Shown in pieces: positions 8,618 to 18,400 of a stretch of 64,000 nt of DNA. Within the stretch, counting starts at the first letter, position 1, and each line of letters begins with the position of its first letter. Made by a program: the position numbers and the translations under genes. The notes under the pieces were generated by a model that saw nothing but the letters and a program-made list of their open reading frames with translations, did not search any database and was not told where the DNA came from. Source of the stretch: JAGVSR01 sp963825555 (GTDB lineage: Bacteria > Pseudomonadota > Alphaproteobacteria > Rhizobiales > Hyphomicrobiaceae); assembly GCA_963825555.1 (NCBI GenBank), contig CAWGTZ010000007.1, positions 274,950-338,949 of the forward strand, in the 5' to 3' direction.

Positions 8618-9793
8618 GTGAGTACCCCTGTCATGCGTTCGAAGCGTCGGCTACCCTCTGCCTCTGCGTCCGCGTTGAAGACCGATCGCGTCGTCGTCGG
8701 CGACTGCATCGCGGAGTTGAAGAAGCTACCCTCCGAAAGCGTTGACCTTGTCTTCGCCGACCCACCCTACAATCTCCAGCTCGCCACCGAACTTCTACGC
8801 CCCAACAACACGCGGGTGGACGGCGTCGATGACGATTGGGACAAGTTCTCCTCCTTCGCCGCCTACGACGAATTCTGTCGTGCCTGGCTTGCCGAATGCC
8901 GCCGCATCCTGAAGCCCGACGGTGCCCTCTGGGTGATCGGCTCTTACCACAACGTCTTCCGCCTCGGCGTCGCGCTACAGGATCTGGGCTTCTGGATCCA
9001 GAACGACATCATATGGCGCAAGGTCAACCCGATGCCGAACTTCCGCGGCAAGCGCTTCACGAACGCCCACGAGACACTGATTTGGGCCTCGCGCGATCAG
9101 AAGTCGCGACCGACCTTCAACTATGAAAGCCTCAAGGCGCTCAACGACGACATTCAGATGCGCTCCGACTGGCTGTTTCCGATCTGCGCGGGTCCCGAAC
9201 GGCTGAAGGACGACGGCGGTCGCAAGGCACACCCAACGCAGAAGCCAGAAGCGCTGCTCGGCCGCGTGCTGCTCGCCACCACGAACGTGGGCGACGTCGT
9301 ACTCGATCCCTTTTTCGGCACCGGCACGACGGGTGCCGTTGCCCGCCGCCTCAAGCGCAAGTGGATCGGCATCGAACGCGACGCAGACTATGCGCGCGCG
9401 GCCCGTGAGCGCATTGCCGGCGTCAAACCCCTGTCAGAAAGCGCGCTCGATACCGTGCGATCCAAGCGTGCCGAACCGCGCGTCCCATTCGGCACGCTTG
9501 TCGAACTCGGCATTCTGTCTGCCGGAAGCCCGCTCTACGACGAGCGCCGCCGCGTCCGCGCCGAGGTGAAGGCCGACGGCTCTCTCGCTCTGCCCGGCAT
9601 GCAAGGCTCCATCCATCGCGTCGGTGCAATGGTGCAAGGCAAGGCTGCCTGCAACGGTTGGACGTTCTGGCATTTCGAACGGGAAGGTAAACTCGCGCCG
9701 ATCGATCTTCTGCGTGAGACCGCCAAGACGCGTCTTGGGCTGACCAAAGGACCGAAGACCGCACCCTCCCCCTATTTGGATGCGGCGGAATAG
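8618..9793 (+). CDS. ccrM: Cell-cycle DNA adenine methyltransferase (GANTC)
   Basis: N6-adenine methyltransferase expected to modify GANTC sites once per cell cycle. Beta-class order: catalytic ADPPYNLQL near residue 50, then the target recognition part (NPMPNFRGKRFTNAHETLIWA), then the AdoMet site LDPFFGTGTTGAVA with IGIERD. The last 85 or so residues (FGTLVELGILSAGSPLYDERR to WTFWHFE) are the C-terminal RAMA-like domain typical of CcrM. GTG at 8618 is used; the ATG at 8633 is an alternative with similar support. CcrM is usually essential in this class, and a CtrA-like box upstream suggests cell-cycle control. Confidence 0.95.
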   Translation: MSTPVMRSKRRLPSASASALKTDRVVVGDCIAELKKLPSESVDLVFADPPYNLQLATELLRPNNTRVDGVDDDWDKFSSFAAYDEFCRAWLAECRRILKPDGALWVIGSYHNVFRLGVALQDLGFWIQNDIIWRKVNPMPNFRGKRFTNAHETLIWASRDQKSRPTFNYESLKALNDDIQMRSDWLFPICAGPERLKDDGGRKAHPTQKPEALLGRVLLATTNVGDVVLDPFFGTGTTGAVARRLKRKWIGIERDADYARAARERIAGVKPLSESALDTVRSKRAEPRVPFGTLVELGILSAGSPLYDERRRVRAEVKADGSLALPGMQGSIHRVGAMVQGKAACNGWTFWHFEREGKLAPIDLLRETAKTRLGLTKGPKTAPSPYLDAAE

Positions 9794-9842
9794 CCACGAA
9801 AAGTTGAGCTTTCGGGAAAACTTCCCTGTGGCGCCGTGCCTT

Positions 9843-9871
9843 CGATAAGTGCAACAAAGTAACACTTATCG
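9843..9871 (+). promoter_or_regulatory. Perfect 9-bp inverted repeat touching the kinase RBS
   Basis: cgataagtg (9843-9851) and cacttatcg (9863-9871) flank an 11-base spacer. The right arm runs directly into the ggaga ribosome binding site of the histidine kinase. It could be an operator (for example for the cognate regulator) or an RNA hairpin that influences initiation. Confidence 0.55.
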
Positions 9872-9883
9872 GAGACTTCGAAC

Positions 9884-11257
9884 TTGCGCGTATCTCTGAG
9901 GCTCGGCCTCACTCTCGCCATCGCCGCTATACTTTTCAGCACGCTCCTCATCGGCTCCGTGCTGAATTACTGGCATGCTGACAACAAAGTCGACGTTGAG
10001 ATGCGCAGCACGCTGGCGGCTGTGCAGCGGACGGTTCGCGTTGCCCTTCAGGACATCGACGGATCTCCAGGCGAACGACTGCAGGTCGAGCGCTTGATCC
10101 GCACCTTCGACGAAAGCCGGCATGTGCGTGTAGAGCTCAAGTCGGCCGACGATCAAACGATCATGTCGTCCAAGCCTGCAGCAACGGCGGGTGACATGCC
10201 CGACTGGTTCGTCCGCCTGATCGGCCCGCACGAGGAAACCGCCATCATCGAATGGCCCGGCGGCCGGGCGGCCGGCGAAAAAATCGTTGTAACCTCCGAC
10301 CCGCGCAATGAAGTGGGCGAGGTCTGGGGAGATATCCGACTCCATCTTTCCACACTCGCAACGTTCTGCATTCTCACCCTGGCAATACTATCCGTCCTGC
10401 TCGGCTATGCGCTGCACCCTATAGGACGGTTGCTGGACGCCTTCGAATCGATGGGGCGGGGACGGTTGGGCGAAACGGTCCCCCTATCGGGGCCGAAAGA
10501 GATGGAGCAACTCGCAAAAGGCTTCAATCGGATGTCCGGATTGCTCAGGGAGATTGACGAGAAGAACAAAAAGCTCGACGAGCAGCTGGAGACCCTGCAG
10601 GAAGAAGAGCGCGCAAGCCTCGCTCGCGATCTCCATGACGAAGTCGGCCCCCTTCTCTTTTCGGTCGACGTCGATGCGACCACCATCCGCGATCTCGCCC
10701 AGAAGAAGAATGAAGAGAAGATCGCCGATCGGGCCGAAGCAATCCAGGATGCGGTCTCTCAGGTGAAAGAGCAGGTTCGCTCCATTCTATGGCAGTTACG
10801 GCCAGGGCTTCTGTCGGATCTTGGACTCTCCGAAGCCCTGGAAAACATGCTGGCGCCGCTCCGGGCCCGCTATCCGTCCGTGACCTTTCAGCTCGAAGTT
10901 CCCAAACGCTCCTGGCGCCCGCAGATCGATGTGGCCCTTCTGGCCATCACCCGTGAGGCCACACTCAACGCCCTGAAGCACGGCACACCCACCCGGATCG
11001 AAATTCGAATCAGGTCGAAGGACGGCCGTACCGTCGAAGCCGATATCCTCAACGATGGCGGCACCCTGCCCGAACACGCCGCCGCAGGAAGGCTCGGCCT
11101 CGTCAGCATGGACGAACGCGCACGGCTTCTCGGTGGCCGCCTCGATATCGTCAATACGGCCGACGGGCGCGGCGTAGAAGTGAAGATTTCAATCCCTCTC
11201 AACGGCCCCGGTGCCGGTCCGGCTCAACCGATCCCATCAACAAAGACTCTTCAATAA
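9884..11257 (+). CDS. Sensor histidine kinase, NarX/HisKA_3 type
   Basis: Membrane sensor kinase. TM1 is at residues 6-28, a periplasmic sensing domain of about 120 residues follows, and TM2 (ILTLAILSVLLGYAL) is near 160-180, then HAMP (PIGRLLDAFESMGRG). The HisKA_3 dimer/phosphoacceptor helix has ARDLHDEVGP with His at about 251, and the HATPase_c domain has TREATLNALKHG and GRLGLVSMDERA. Length 457 is normal. The start is TTG at 9884 with ggaga 8 bases upstream. The response regulator starts 14 bases after the stop, so they form a pair. The signal is unknown. Confidence 0.9.
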   Translation: MRVSLRLGLTLAIAAILFSTLLIGSVLNYWHADNKVDVEMRSTLAAVQRTVRVALQDIDGSPGERLQVERLIRTFDESRHVRVELKSADDQTIMSSKPAATAGDMPDWFVRLIGPHEETAIIEWPGGRAAGEKIVVTSDPRNEVGEVWGDIRLHLSTLATFCILTLAILSVLLGYALHPIGRLLDAFESMGRGRLGETVPLSGPKEMEQLAKGFNRMSGLLREIDEKNKKLDEQLETLQEEERASLARDLHDEVGPLLFSVDVDATTIRDLAQKKNEEKIADRAEAIQDAVSQVKEQVRSILWQLRPGLLSDLGLSEALENMLAPLRARYPSVTFQLEVPKRSWRPQIDVALLAITREATLNALKHGTPTRIEIRIRSKDGRTVEADILNDGGTLPEHAAAGRLGLVSMDERARLLGGRLDIVNTADGRGVEVKISIPLNGPGAGPAQPIPSTKTLQ

Positions 11258-11271
11258 GCGACAACACGACC

Positions 11272-11898
11272 ATGAAGCTCTTGATCATCGACGACCACGA
11301 TATCGTCCGCCAGGGCGTACGCCGTTTGCTTTCTCTCCTACCGGAAGCGCAGGTCAGCGAAGCCGACAGCGCGGATGCCGGTTTCGAAGTCTATGCACGA
11401 GAACGGCCGGATGTGGTGGTCCTGGACATCAATCTGTCAGGAGGCAGCGGATTGGAACTGCTGACCCGCCTGAGGAGCTTGGACGAAAAGTCCCGCGTCG
11501 TCATGTTTTCGATGCACGCGGACCCGGCCTATGCCAACCGCGCTTTGCGATCGGGCGCAGTTGGCTTTGTTGGCAAGAGCGCCAGCGCCGATGAACTTAT
11601 CGAAGCGGTGAAAGCCGCGGCGGAGGGCCAGCGCTACATCGACCGGCGGCTTGCCAGCGAGATGGTACTCAATCCGGTCGAGGGTGATCCGCTGAGCACG
11701 CTCACCAACCGCGAGACGGAAATCCTGCGACTGCTCGGCGAGGGCAAGAGTCTCAGCGAGATCGCAAGCACCTTCGGCATCGCCTACAAGACCGTGGCCA
11801 ACACCTGCACGCGCCTGAAGGAAAAGCTCGGCGTCGAGCGCACGGCTGATCTCATCCGCATTTCGCTAGAGCGCATCAGCCCACGCACTCCATCCTGA
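11272..11898 (+). CDS. LuxR/NarL-family response regulator
   Basis: Partner of the upstream kinase. The receiver domain (residues 1-120) has the acidic pocket IIDDHD, phosphoacceptor Asp52 in VVVLDINL, a Ser in FSMHAD where Thr/Ser is expected, and Lys in GKSAS. The C-terminal LuxR-type HTH (about 143-200) reads LTNRETEILRLLGEGKSLSEIASTFGIAYKTVANTCTRLKEKLGV. Length 208 is typical. It should be phosphorylated by the kinase and act as a transcription factor. Its targets are unknown, but the inverted repeat before the kinase is a candidate. It converges with mutY with only 13 bases between stops. Confidence 0.92.
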   Translation: MKLLIIDDHDIVRQGVRRLLSLLPEAQVSEADSADAGFEVYARERPDVVVLDINLSGGSGLELLTRLRSLDEKSRVVMFSMHADPAYANRALRSGAVGFVGKSASADELIEAVKAAAEGQRYIDRRLASEMVLNPVEGDPLSTLTNRETEILRLLGEGKSLSEIASTFGIAYKTVANTCTRLKEKLGVERTADLIRISLERISPRTPS

Positions 11899-11911
11899 CG
11901 GGGCGGCGGCC

Positions 11912-13018
11912 TTACTGCTCCTTCAATGCGTGGGAGATTATCTTGCGCATGAGGGAAGGCAGGGCCGCCTTATGAAGATCCCGCCGCGGCACCCACTGAC
12001 AGCGATCGGGCTCGGCCCAGAAAGTCAACGGCATCTCTATCGGCACGATCGCGCGCATGACCTGAATCTCGAGACGGAAGTGCGTGAAGGTGTGCACCAC
12101 GCCACCCGGTACGGACCACCATTCGGTCCGGACAGGAGCACCAGCCACGGCCATGTCGACGTTCAGCAGAGTATCTGACCACTGCGTCGAAGGCACCTCG
12201 AGCATCCCACCCAGCAGTCCAGCCGGAGGCCGCTTGCGCAGCAGTACCGCCCCATCCTCACGCAGGACAAGAAACGCCGTGCCGTAACGAACCGGACGTT
12301 CGACCCTCGCAACCTTTACCGGGAGCGCTTCGGCAAGACCTGATGCGTGCGCGTGGCAATCCTGCTGCAGCGGACACATGAGGCACGATGGTCGCCTTGG
12401 CGTGCAGACGGTGGCACCGAGATCCATCATGGCCTGCGCGAAATCGCCCGCTCGCCTGGCCGGGGTCAGCGTGGCAGCTAGCCGCTTGATCTCCCGCTTT
12501 GCTGAAGGCAACGGACGTTCCACGGCGAACAGGCGCGCAACCACACGTTCGATATTTCCATCGACGGGCGTCGCTGGCGCGCCGAAGGCAATCGCGGCAA
12601 TAGCTGCCGCCGTGTAGGGACCGATGCCTGGAAGCTCGAGAAGCTCAGCCTCGGTTCGCGGAAACTCACCATCCGCCCGCGCAGACACGGCCTTCGCACA
12701 CGCGTGCAGATTGCGCGCGCGCGAGTAGTAGCCGAGCCCCGCCCACATCGCGAGCACGTCGTCGAGATGCGCATCGGCAAGGTCCTGCACGGTCGGCCAT
12801 CGTGCGACGAACTTCTCGAAGTAGGGAATGACGGCCTTGACCGTCGTCTGCTGCAGCATGATCTCGCTCAGCCAGACCCGATAGGGGTCAGGCCGGCGGC
12901 GTCCCTTCGCCCGCCACGGCAGATCTCGACGCTCCGCGTCGTACCAAGCGATAAGCGCTGCAACGGTATCGGGACCGGCAGGCCGGAGCGGCAATTGCTT
13001 ACGAGCCACGAATTCCAC
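11912..13018 (-). CDS. mutY: A/G-specific adenine DNA glycosylase
   Basis: Removes adenine mispaired with 8-oxoguanine in base excision repair. The N-terminal glycosylase core has LSEIMLQQTTV with the catalytic Glu. The helix-hairpin-helix reads LPGIGPYTAAAI, followed by the catalytic Asp in TPVDGNIERV. The 4Fe-4S loop is C-X6-C-X2-C-X5-C (VCTPRRPSCLMCPLQQDC). The C-terminal NUDIX-like domain that reads 8-oxoG spans about residues 235-365. Length 368 is normal. Divergent from dciA, sharing an 87-base intergenic region containing one GAATC (GANTC) site at 13044. Confidence 0.95.
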   Translation of the reverse strand: MEFVARKQLPLRPAGPDTVAALIAWYDAERRDLPWRAKGRRRPDPYRVWLSEIMLQQTTVKAVIPYFEKFVARWPTVQDLADAHLDDVLAMWAGLGYYSRARNLHACAKAVSARADGEFPRTEAELLELPGIGPYTAAAIAAIAFGAPATPVDGNIERVVARLFAVERPLPSAKREIKRLAATLTPARRAGDFAQAMMDLGATVCTPRRPSCLMCPLQQDCHAHASGLAEALPVKVARVERPVRYGTAFLVLREDGAVLLRKRPPAGLLGGMLEVPSTQWSDTLLNVDMAVAGAPVRTEWWSVPGGVVHTFTHFRLEIQVMRAIVPIEMPLTFWAEPDRCQWVPRRDLHKAALPSLMRKIISHALKEQ

Positions 13019-13105
13019 GAAGCTCCCCCTTCGCTACAGGAGCGAATCAGCATTGAGATGTTAAGCACGTCCTTGGGGGCTGCAAACGCACTTCAAAAAG
13101 GCACC

Positions 13106-13687
13106 ATGGCAAAACTTGACCGCACGCAGAAGACACCGCCAGCCTGGAGCACCATCGTTCCGGGTCGCTTTCGCTCGAATGTCGCGCGCGGACGCGGCAT
13201 TCCGGGCAAGGCCATCGGTGCCTTCGTACCCCAATTGACCCGCAAAGCATTCGAAAAGTTTGGCTTTTCAACGGCTTCCCTAATTGTGGACTGGCCCAAG
13301 ATCGCAGGACGCGATCTAGCTCAGTACACTAGGCCGGAGCGGATCAAGTGGCCCCAACGCCATGAAAACGCAGAGATTTCCGAAGGTGACGGGGGCGGTG
13401 GCTCGGGTGCGACCTTGGTCTTGCGCGTAGACCCCGCCCGCGCGCTCGACGTGGAATACAGCGCTCGCCAGATCGTGGAGCGTATCAACGGCTATTTCGG
13501 CTACCGGGCAATAGCAGAGTTGCGTCTACTTCAGGCCCCAATCGAAGCTCGCAAGGCCCCACTTTCTGACGCCCGGACCAAACCTTCCGCTCCTGTTACC
13601 CCGCCAAAGTCCTATGGCGACGATCCGCTTGGGCAAGCACTGGCGCGGCTCGAAGCGGGCATGCGGGGCGCCAGCCGCCTCGGCTGA
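13106..13687 (+). CDS. DUF721/DciA-like protein
   Basis: Protein of 193 residues with a DUF721 (DciA) domain in the first 140: AFVPQLTRKAFEKFGFSTASLIVDWPKIAGRDLAQYTRPERIKWP, then a beta region LVLRVDPARALDVEYSARQIVERINGYFGYRAIAELRLLQ. DciA is the replicative helicase loader or operator in bacteria that lack DnaC; this assignment rests on family resemblance. The C-terminal 50 residues are Pro/Ala-rich and probably disordered. The frame is open upstream to 12704 but overlaps mutY, so the ATG at 13106 is chosen. Followed by dsbA-like genes and smc, a common arrangement in this order. Confidence 0.8.
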   Translation: MAKLDRTQKTPPAWSTIVPGRFRSNVARGRGIPGKAIGAFVPQLTRKAFEKFGFSTASLIVDWPKIAGRDLAQYTRPERIKWPQRHENAEISEGDGGGGSGATLVLRVDPARALDVEYSARQIVERINGYFGYRAIAELRLLQAPIEARKAPLSDARTKPSAPVTPPKSYGDDPLGQALARLEAGMRGASRLG

Positions 13688-13870
13688 CCGAGCCTTTCCC
13701 CGGACGCCTGCCGGATTCCTCCGAAGACATCGTCGTCAGATGCCAGATGTATTACGGCCTATTCAGTTGGCATTCAGGCGCATTTTGGCTTAATGCGGCG
13801 ATGTCCGCGTGCTAACCGGCCGGTGACAAAGGTCGGGCCAGCCGCAAGGGGACTGTATCAGGAGCCGCTC

Positions 13871-14560
13871 GTGAAGATCATGCCCGCAATGTTTCGTACC
13901 AACCCCGCCACCCGCCGCGCTACGCTTGCCGTACTTGGAGCGGGGTTTGCCGCTCTGGGGCTCAGCGCCGCCATTCAGCCGCTCATGGCAGACGCGCGCG
14001 GCCCGGCGGAAGTGCCTGTCGAAGAATTGATGAAGGCCGGCGATCTGCCCGAACTTGTTATGGGCAATGCGGACGCAAAGGTGACCATCGTCGAGTACGC
14101 CTCGATGACCTGCGGACACTGCAAGAACTTTCATACCAAGGTGCTGCCCGAGCTGAAGACCAAATACGTCGACACCGGCAAGGTGCGGCTGATCTTTCGC
14201 GAATTTCCGCTCGATGCGCGTGCCTTCGCGGGCTCAATGCTGGCGCGCTGCGCAGGCGACGAGAAAGCCCTACCCATGATTAGCGCACTGTTCGAAACGC
14301 AGGCCGATTGGGCCTATGTGAAGGAGAACCCGACGCCGAAGCTATTCGAAATCGCCCGGCAGGCGGGGTTCACGCAGGAGAGCTTCGACAAGTGCCTGAC
14401 TGACCAAGCCCTGCTTGATAAACTGACGGCCGTGCGCACGCGGGCTGCCGAGGTTTTCGGCGTCAGCGCCACGCCTACGTTCTTCATCAACGGCAATCGT
14501 TTGACCGAGGCGCCGACGGTGGAGGGCTTCGATAAGGCACTGGAACCACTGCTGAAATGA
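13871..14560 (+). CDS. DsbA-family thiol:disulfide oxidoreductase (CGHC)
   Basis: Exported thioredoxin-fold protein. Signal-like N-terminus ATRRATLAVLGAGFAALGLSAA, then a thioredoxin domain with active site TCGHCKNF, a helical insert, and cis-Pro in VSATPTFFINGNR. It resembles the DsbA/BdbD-type oxidases that introduce or reshuffle disulfides in the periplasm. GTG at 13871 is chosen because agg-ag lies 8 bases upstream; the frame is open to 13793. It overlaps the next gene by four bases (atga), so the two are co-translated. Redox direction cannot be told from sequence. Confidence 0.88.
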   Translation: MKIMPAMFRTNPATRRATLAVLGAGFAALGLSAAIQPLMADARGPAEVPVEELMKAGDLPELVMGNADAKVTIVEYASMTCGHCKNFHTKVLPELKTKYVDTGKVRLIFREFPLDARAFAGSMLARCAGDEKALPMISALFETQADWAYVKENPTPKLFEIARQAGFTQESFDKCLTDQALLDKLTAVRTRAAEVFGVSATPTFFINGNRLTEAPTVEGFDKALEPLLK

Positions 14561-15351
14561 CCGAACAGGCGGCACGAGGCCGAATGCTGAGAGCCTTCGT
14601 GCCGCTCTTCGCGGCCGTGACCGCGGCGGCGGGCTGCGCCAACGATCCGCCGGAGATAGCCGGTGGTCCGCAACTGGCGGCCTCCACGGAGGCTGTCTCC
14701 GGCGCCTCGACCAGCGGTTTCAATCCGTTCGTCGAGCAGCCCAGCGCCTCGGCGGGCGCACGTCAGATCATTCAGAACCCAACGCTTCAGGACGTGCTCA
14801 CGCCGGGCGAACTGCCGGAAATGGCTCTGGGTCGTGCGGATGCGCCCGTCACCATCATCAAATACGCCTCGCTCACCTGCCCGCACTGCCGCGCGTTCCA
14901 CAAGAACGTGTTCCCGCAACTGAAGCGCGAGTACATCGACACGGGTAAGATTCGGTTCGTGATCCGCGAGTTCCCGATCGGCAAAACCTCTGGCAACGCC
15001 ACCATCGCGCTGCGCTGCGCGCCGCCGGACAAGTATTTTGAACTTTACGGCAAGTATCTGGAACAACAGTCCTCCTGGGTATCTCAGGAGGTCCGGCTCG
15101 ACCCCATCTTCGCCATCGCGCAACAGGTGGGGATGACGCGGGCCCAGTTCGATCAGTGCTTGCAGAATCAGGGCATGATCAATGCGCTGAAGGGCGTGAA
15201 GGATCGTGGTCGCACGCTCGGTATCATCGGGACGCCCAATTTCTTCATTCAGAACAAGCTGGTGAAGAGCACGCTCACGATGGCCGAGATCCGCAGCCAG
15301 GTCGATCCTCTGCTAGGCGGCACCACGGCGACCGTTGCGCCTGCCCGTTGA
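14557..15351 (+). CDS. Second DsbA-family oxidoreductase, probable lipoprotein (CPHC)
   Basis: Paralogue of the preceding gene. The N-terminus VPLFAAVTAAAGC has a lipobox-like end (AAGC), suggesting lipidation and membrane anchoring. A 45-residue Ser/Ala-rich spacer follows before the thioredoxin fold. The active site is TCPHCRAF, the same CXXC spacing as DsbA (CPHC is the E. coli DsbA motif), with cis-Pro in IIGTPNFFIQNK. The four-base overlap with the upstream gene shows a shared transcript. Possibly one enzyme is soluble and the other membrane-tethered. Followed by smc after about 105 bases. Confidence 0.85.
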   Translation: MTEQAARGRMLRAFVPLFAAVTAAAGCANDPPEIAGGPQLAASTEAVSGASTSGFNPFVEQPSASAGARQIIQNPTLQDVLTPGELPEMALGRADAPVTIIKYASLTCPHCRAFHKNVFPQLKREYIDTGKIRFVIREFPIGKTSGNATIALRCAPPDKYFELYGKYLEQQSSWVSQEVRLDPIFAIAQQVGMTRAQFDQCLQNQGMINALKGVKDRGRTLGIIGTPNFFIQNKLVKSTLTMAEIRSQVDPLLGGTTATVAPAR

Positions 15352-15457
15352 ACCTGGAGCGATTTGCGGGCGCGTTGATCGGGCGCATTGGCGCTGAAGC
15401 CCGTCCGGCGTTGTTTTGTGCGTTTCTCCAGTCCGAATTATCGAGATCCTTGCGTTC

Positions 15458-18400
15458 ATGAAGATCAACCGCCTTCGCCTTCTGGGCTTCAAATCATTCG
15501 TCGAGCCCACCGACCTCGTTATCGAGGCCGGGCTGACGGGTGTTGTCGGCCCCAACGGCTGCGGCAAGTCGAACCTGCTGGAAGCGCTTCGCTGGGTGAT
15601 GGGGGAAACCTCGCACAAATCCATGCGCGCAGCCGCCATGGACGACGTGATCTTTTCCGGCACCACGAGCCGGCCGGCACGCAATGCCGCCGAGGTCACC
15701 ATCTTCATCGACAATGCGGAGCGTCTCGCGCCGGCTGAATTCAACGATCAGGACGTGATCGAGATCACCCGCCGCATCGAGCGGGAAGCGGGCTCGGCCT
15801 ACCGGATCAACGGCAAGGATTCGCGCGCCCGCGACGTGAAGATCTTGTTCGAGGACGCCGCGACGGGTGCACGTTCCCCGGCCCTCGTGCGCCAGGGGCA
15901 GATCTCCGAAATCGTCAACGCCAAGCCCGAACAGCGCCGCCGCGTTCTCGAGGATGCCGCAGGCATCGCGGGCCTGCACAGCCGCCGCCATGAGGCGGAA
16001 CTGCGGCTGAAGGCTGCCGAGAACAATCTCGCCCGTCTGGGTGACATCATGGGCGGGCTGACCTCGCAAATCGAAAGCCTGAAGCGGCAGGCCCGGCAAG
16101 CCCGGCGCTATAAGGAAATCTCGACCGACATCCGCAAAACGGAAGCGCTCGTGTACCACCTGTCTTGGGCCCAGGCCCAAGCGCACGTGGACGAGGAAGA
16201 AGGAAACCTTACAGAGGCCACGACGCGCCTGGGAATGGCAACGGAAGCGGAAGCGCGCGCACTCCGCCAGGAAGCCGACCTCGCCGAGGGTCTGCCGCCG
16301 CTGCGTGAGGCCGAAGCCGTGAAAGGTGCCGCTCTCGGCCGGCTCAAGATCGAGCAGGAAGCTTTCGAGAAAGAAGCCGAACGCCAGCACCGCCGCACCG
16401 AGGAACTGAAGAACCGGCAAACGCAGCTGGAGAAGGACATCGCACGAGAATCGCATGCGATCTCGGAAGCCCGCGACGTGCTGGCCCGCCTCGACACAGA
16501 ACTCGTGTCGCTCTCCGAAACAGAAGAAGGCGCCGCGGCTGCCGAGGAGCGCGCGACAGCGGAGCTGGCGGATCTCGAAAAGAAGCTCGAAACCGCCGAA
16601 GCCAATCTGGCCGATATAACGCACCGCGCCGCCGAGCAGCGCGCGCGCCGCCGCAGCCTGGAAATCGCCGTGGGCGAACGCCGCGAGGCGATCGTGCGGC
16701 TCGAAAAACAGGCCGCTGCTCTGGAAGCCCAGACACGGGAAATCCAGGGCCGCGCGCCCGACGTGGTCGAACTCTCCGAGACGACCGAGAAGGGCCAGCA
16801 GCTGACTGATCGCTCCGCGCGCCTGGAACAGGAAATCCACGTCGCCGAGCAGCGCGTCACTATGGCAGCTGAAGCCGCAGCCCACCACCGCGACGAGGCC
16901 GCCTCAGCGCGCCTTCTACTGTCGACGCTGAAGACCGAACGCGAGACGCTCGCCAAGCTTTTGATCCCGGTACGCGAGGATGATCTGCCGCCCATCGTCG
17001 ATGCCCTGAGTGTCACGCCGGGGTACGAAGCAGCGCTCGGCGCTGCACTGGGCGAGGATCTGACCGCGCCCATCGCCGACGATGCGCCCGTGCACTGGCG
17101 CCTGCTCCATATCGAAACCATCGATCCGGCGTTGCCGGCGGGCGTTGAGCCGCTGAGCCGCTACGTGGACGCACCACCGGAACTGCAGCGTCGGCTATCG
17201 CAGATCGGCGTCGTCTCCCAGGAGGACGGCCCCGAACTCCAAAAGCATCTCGCCTCCGGACAACGTCTCGTCAGCGTCGAAGGCGACCTTTGGCGGTGGG
17301 ATGGCTACGTGGCGACCAGCGGTGGGACGACGCTCACCGCGCAACGCCTGGCCGAGCGCAACCGCATGGCCGAGATCGAGGAACGCGAGGTCGCGGCGCG
17401 TGAGGCCGCCAGCTCGCTTCTCGATGCGGAAAACGCCGCCGCCGAAGCCCATGCCACAGCCCAGAACGAAGAGCGCCTCCTGCGCGCGGATTGGCGCAAG
17501 ACACAAGCGGAACTCGGTGAAACCCGCAACCGACTGACGGTCATCGAGCGGCAGGCGCGTGAGACGGAAGCCAAGCTCGCGGCCGTCGCCGAGGCGAAGC
17601 AGCGGCTTGCCGCCGAATTCGCAGAGGCCCGCGAGCGGCTTGCCGAAACGGAGGCAACCCGCGACGAGGAAGTCAAGGCGGAGAACCTGGAGCCCGTCGC
17701 CAATGCCGCGCACGAGACGGCGCAAGCCGCCCGCCGCGCCGCCGGTGAGGCCCGCAGCCGCCTGCAGTCCCTGAGGCGCGAGCGTCAACTCAACGCCGAA
17801 CGGAAAAAGGCGATAGAGACCGACCGCGATCGTTGGTCCAACCGCCAACATGGCGCCGAACAACAGATCGCAAACCTGGAAAGCCGCCTGACCGAGACCC
17901 GGGAAGAGCTGGAAACCCTGGCCGATCTGCCGGCCCAGATCGCAGAACGGCGCAGCACGCTGCTGTCCGCCATTAGTGCGGCCGAAGCCGAGCGTCAGCA
18001 CGCGGCCGACGCTCTGGCTGCGGCCGAGACAACCCTGCGCAATGCCGTACAGGCGCTGCGGGCAGCCCATCAGCAGGTCGCGGAAGGGCGCGAGGCTCGT
18101 GCCCGTATCGAGGCCAAGCTGGAAGGTGCCCGCACGCGGCGCCAGGACGAGGCGCGCCGGATCCGCGAAACTTTCGAAGTGGCACCCGAGAACTGCCTCG
18201 CGCTGGCGGGCCTCGAATCAGGCGGCGCCCTCCCGGCACTCCCCGACATCGATCGTCAGTTGCAGAGGCTCAAAGCCGATCGCGAACGGCTCGGCGGCGT
18301 AAACCTGCAGGCCGACGAGGAATTGACCGTCCTTCTCGCCCAGGTTGCTTCCATGGAGACGGAGAAGGCCGACGTGGAACAGGCCGTTGCCAAGCTGCGC

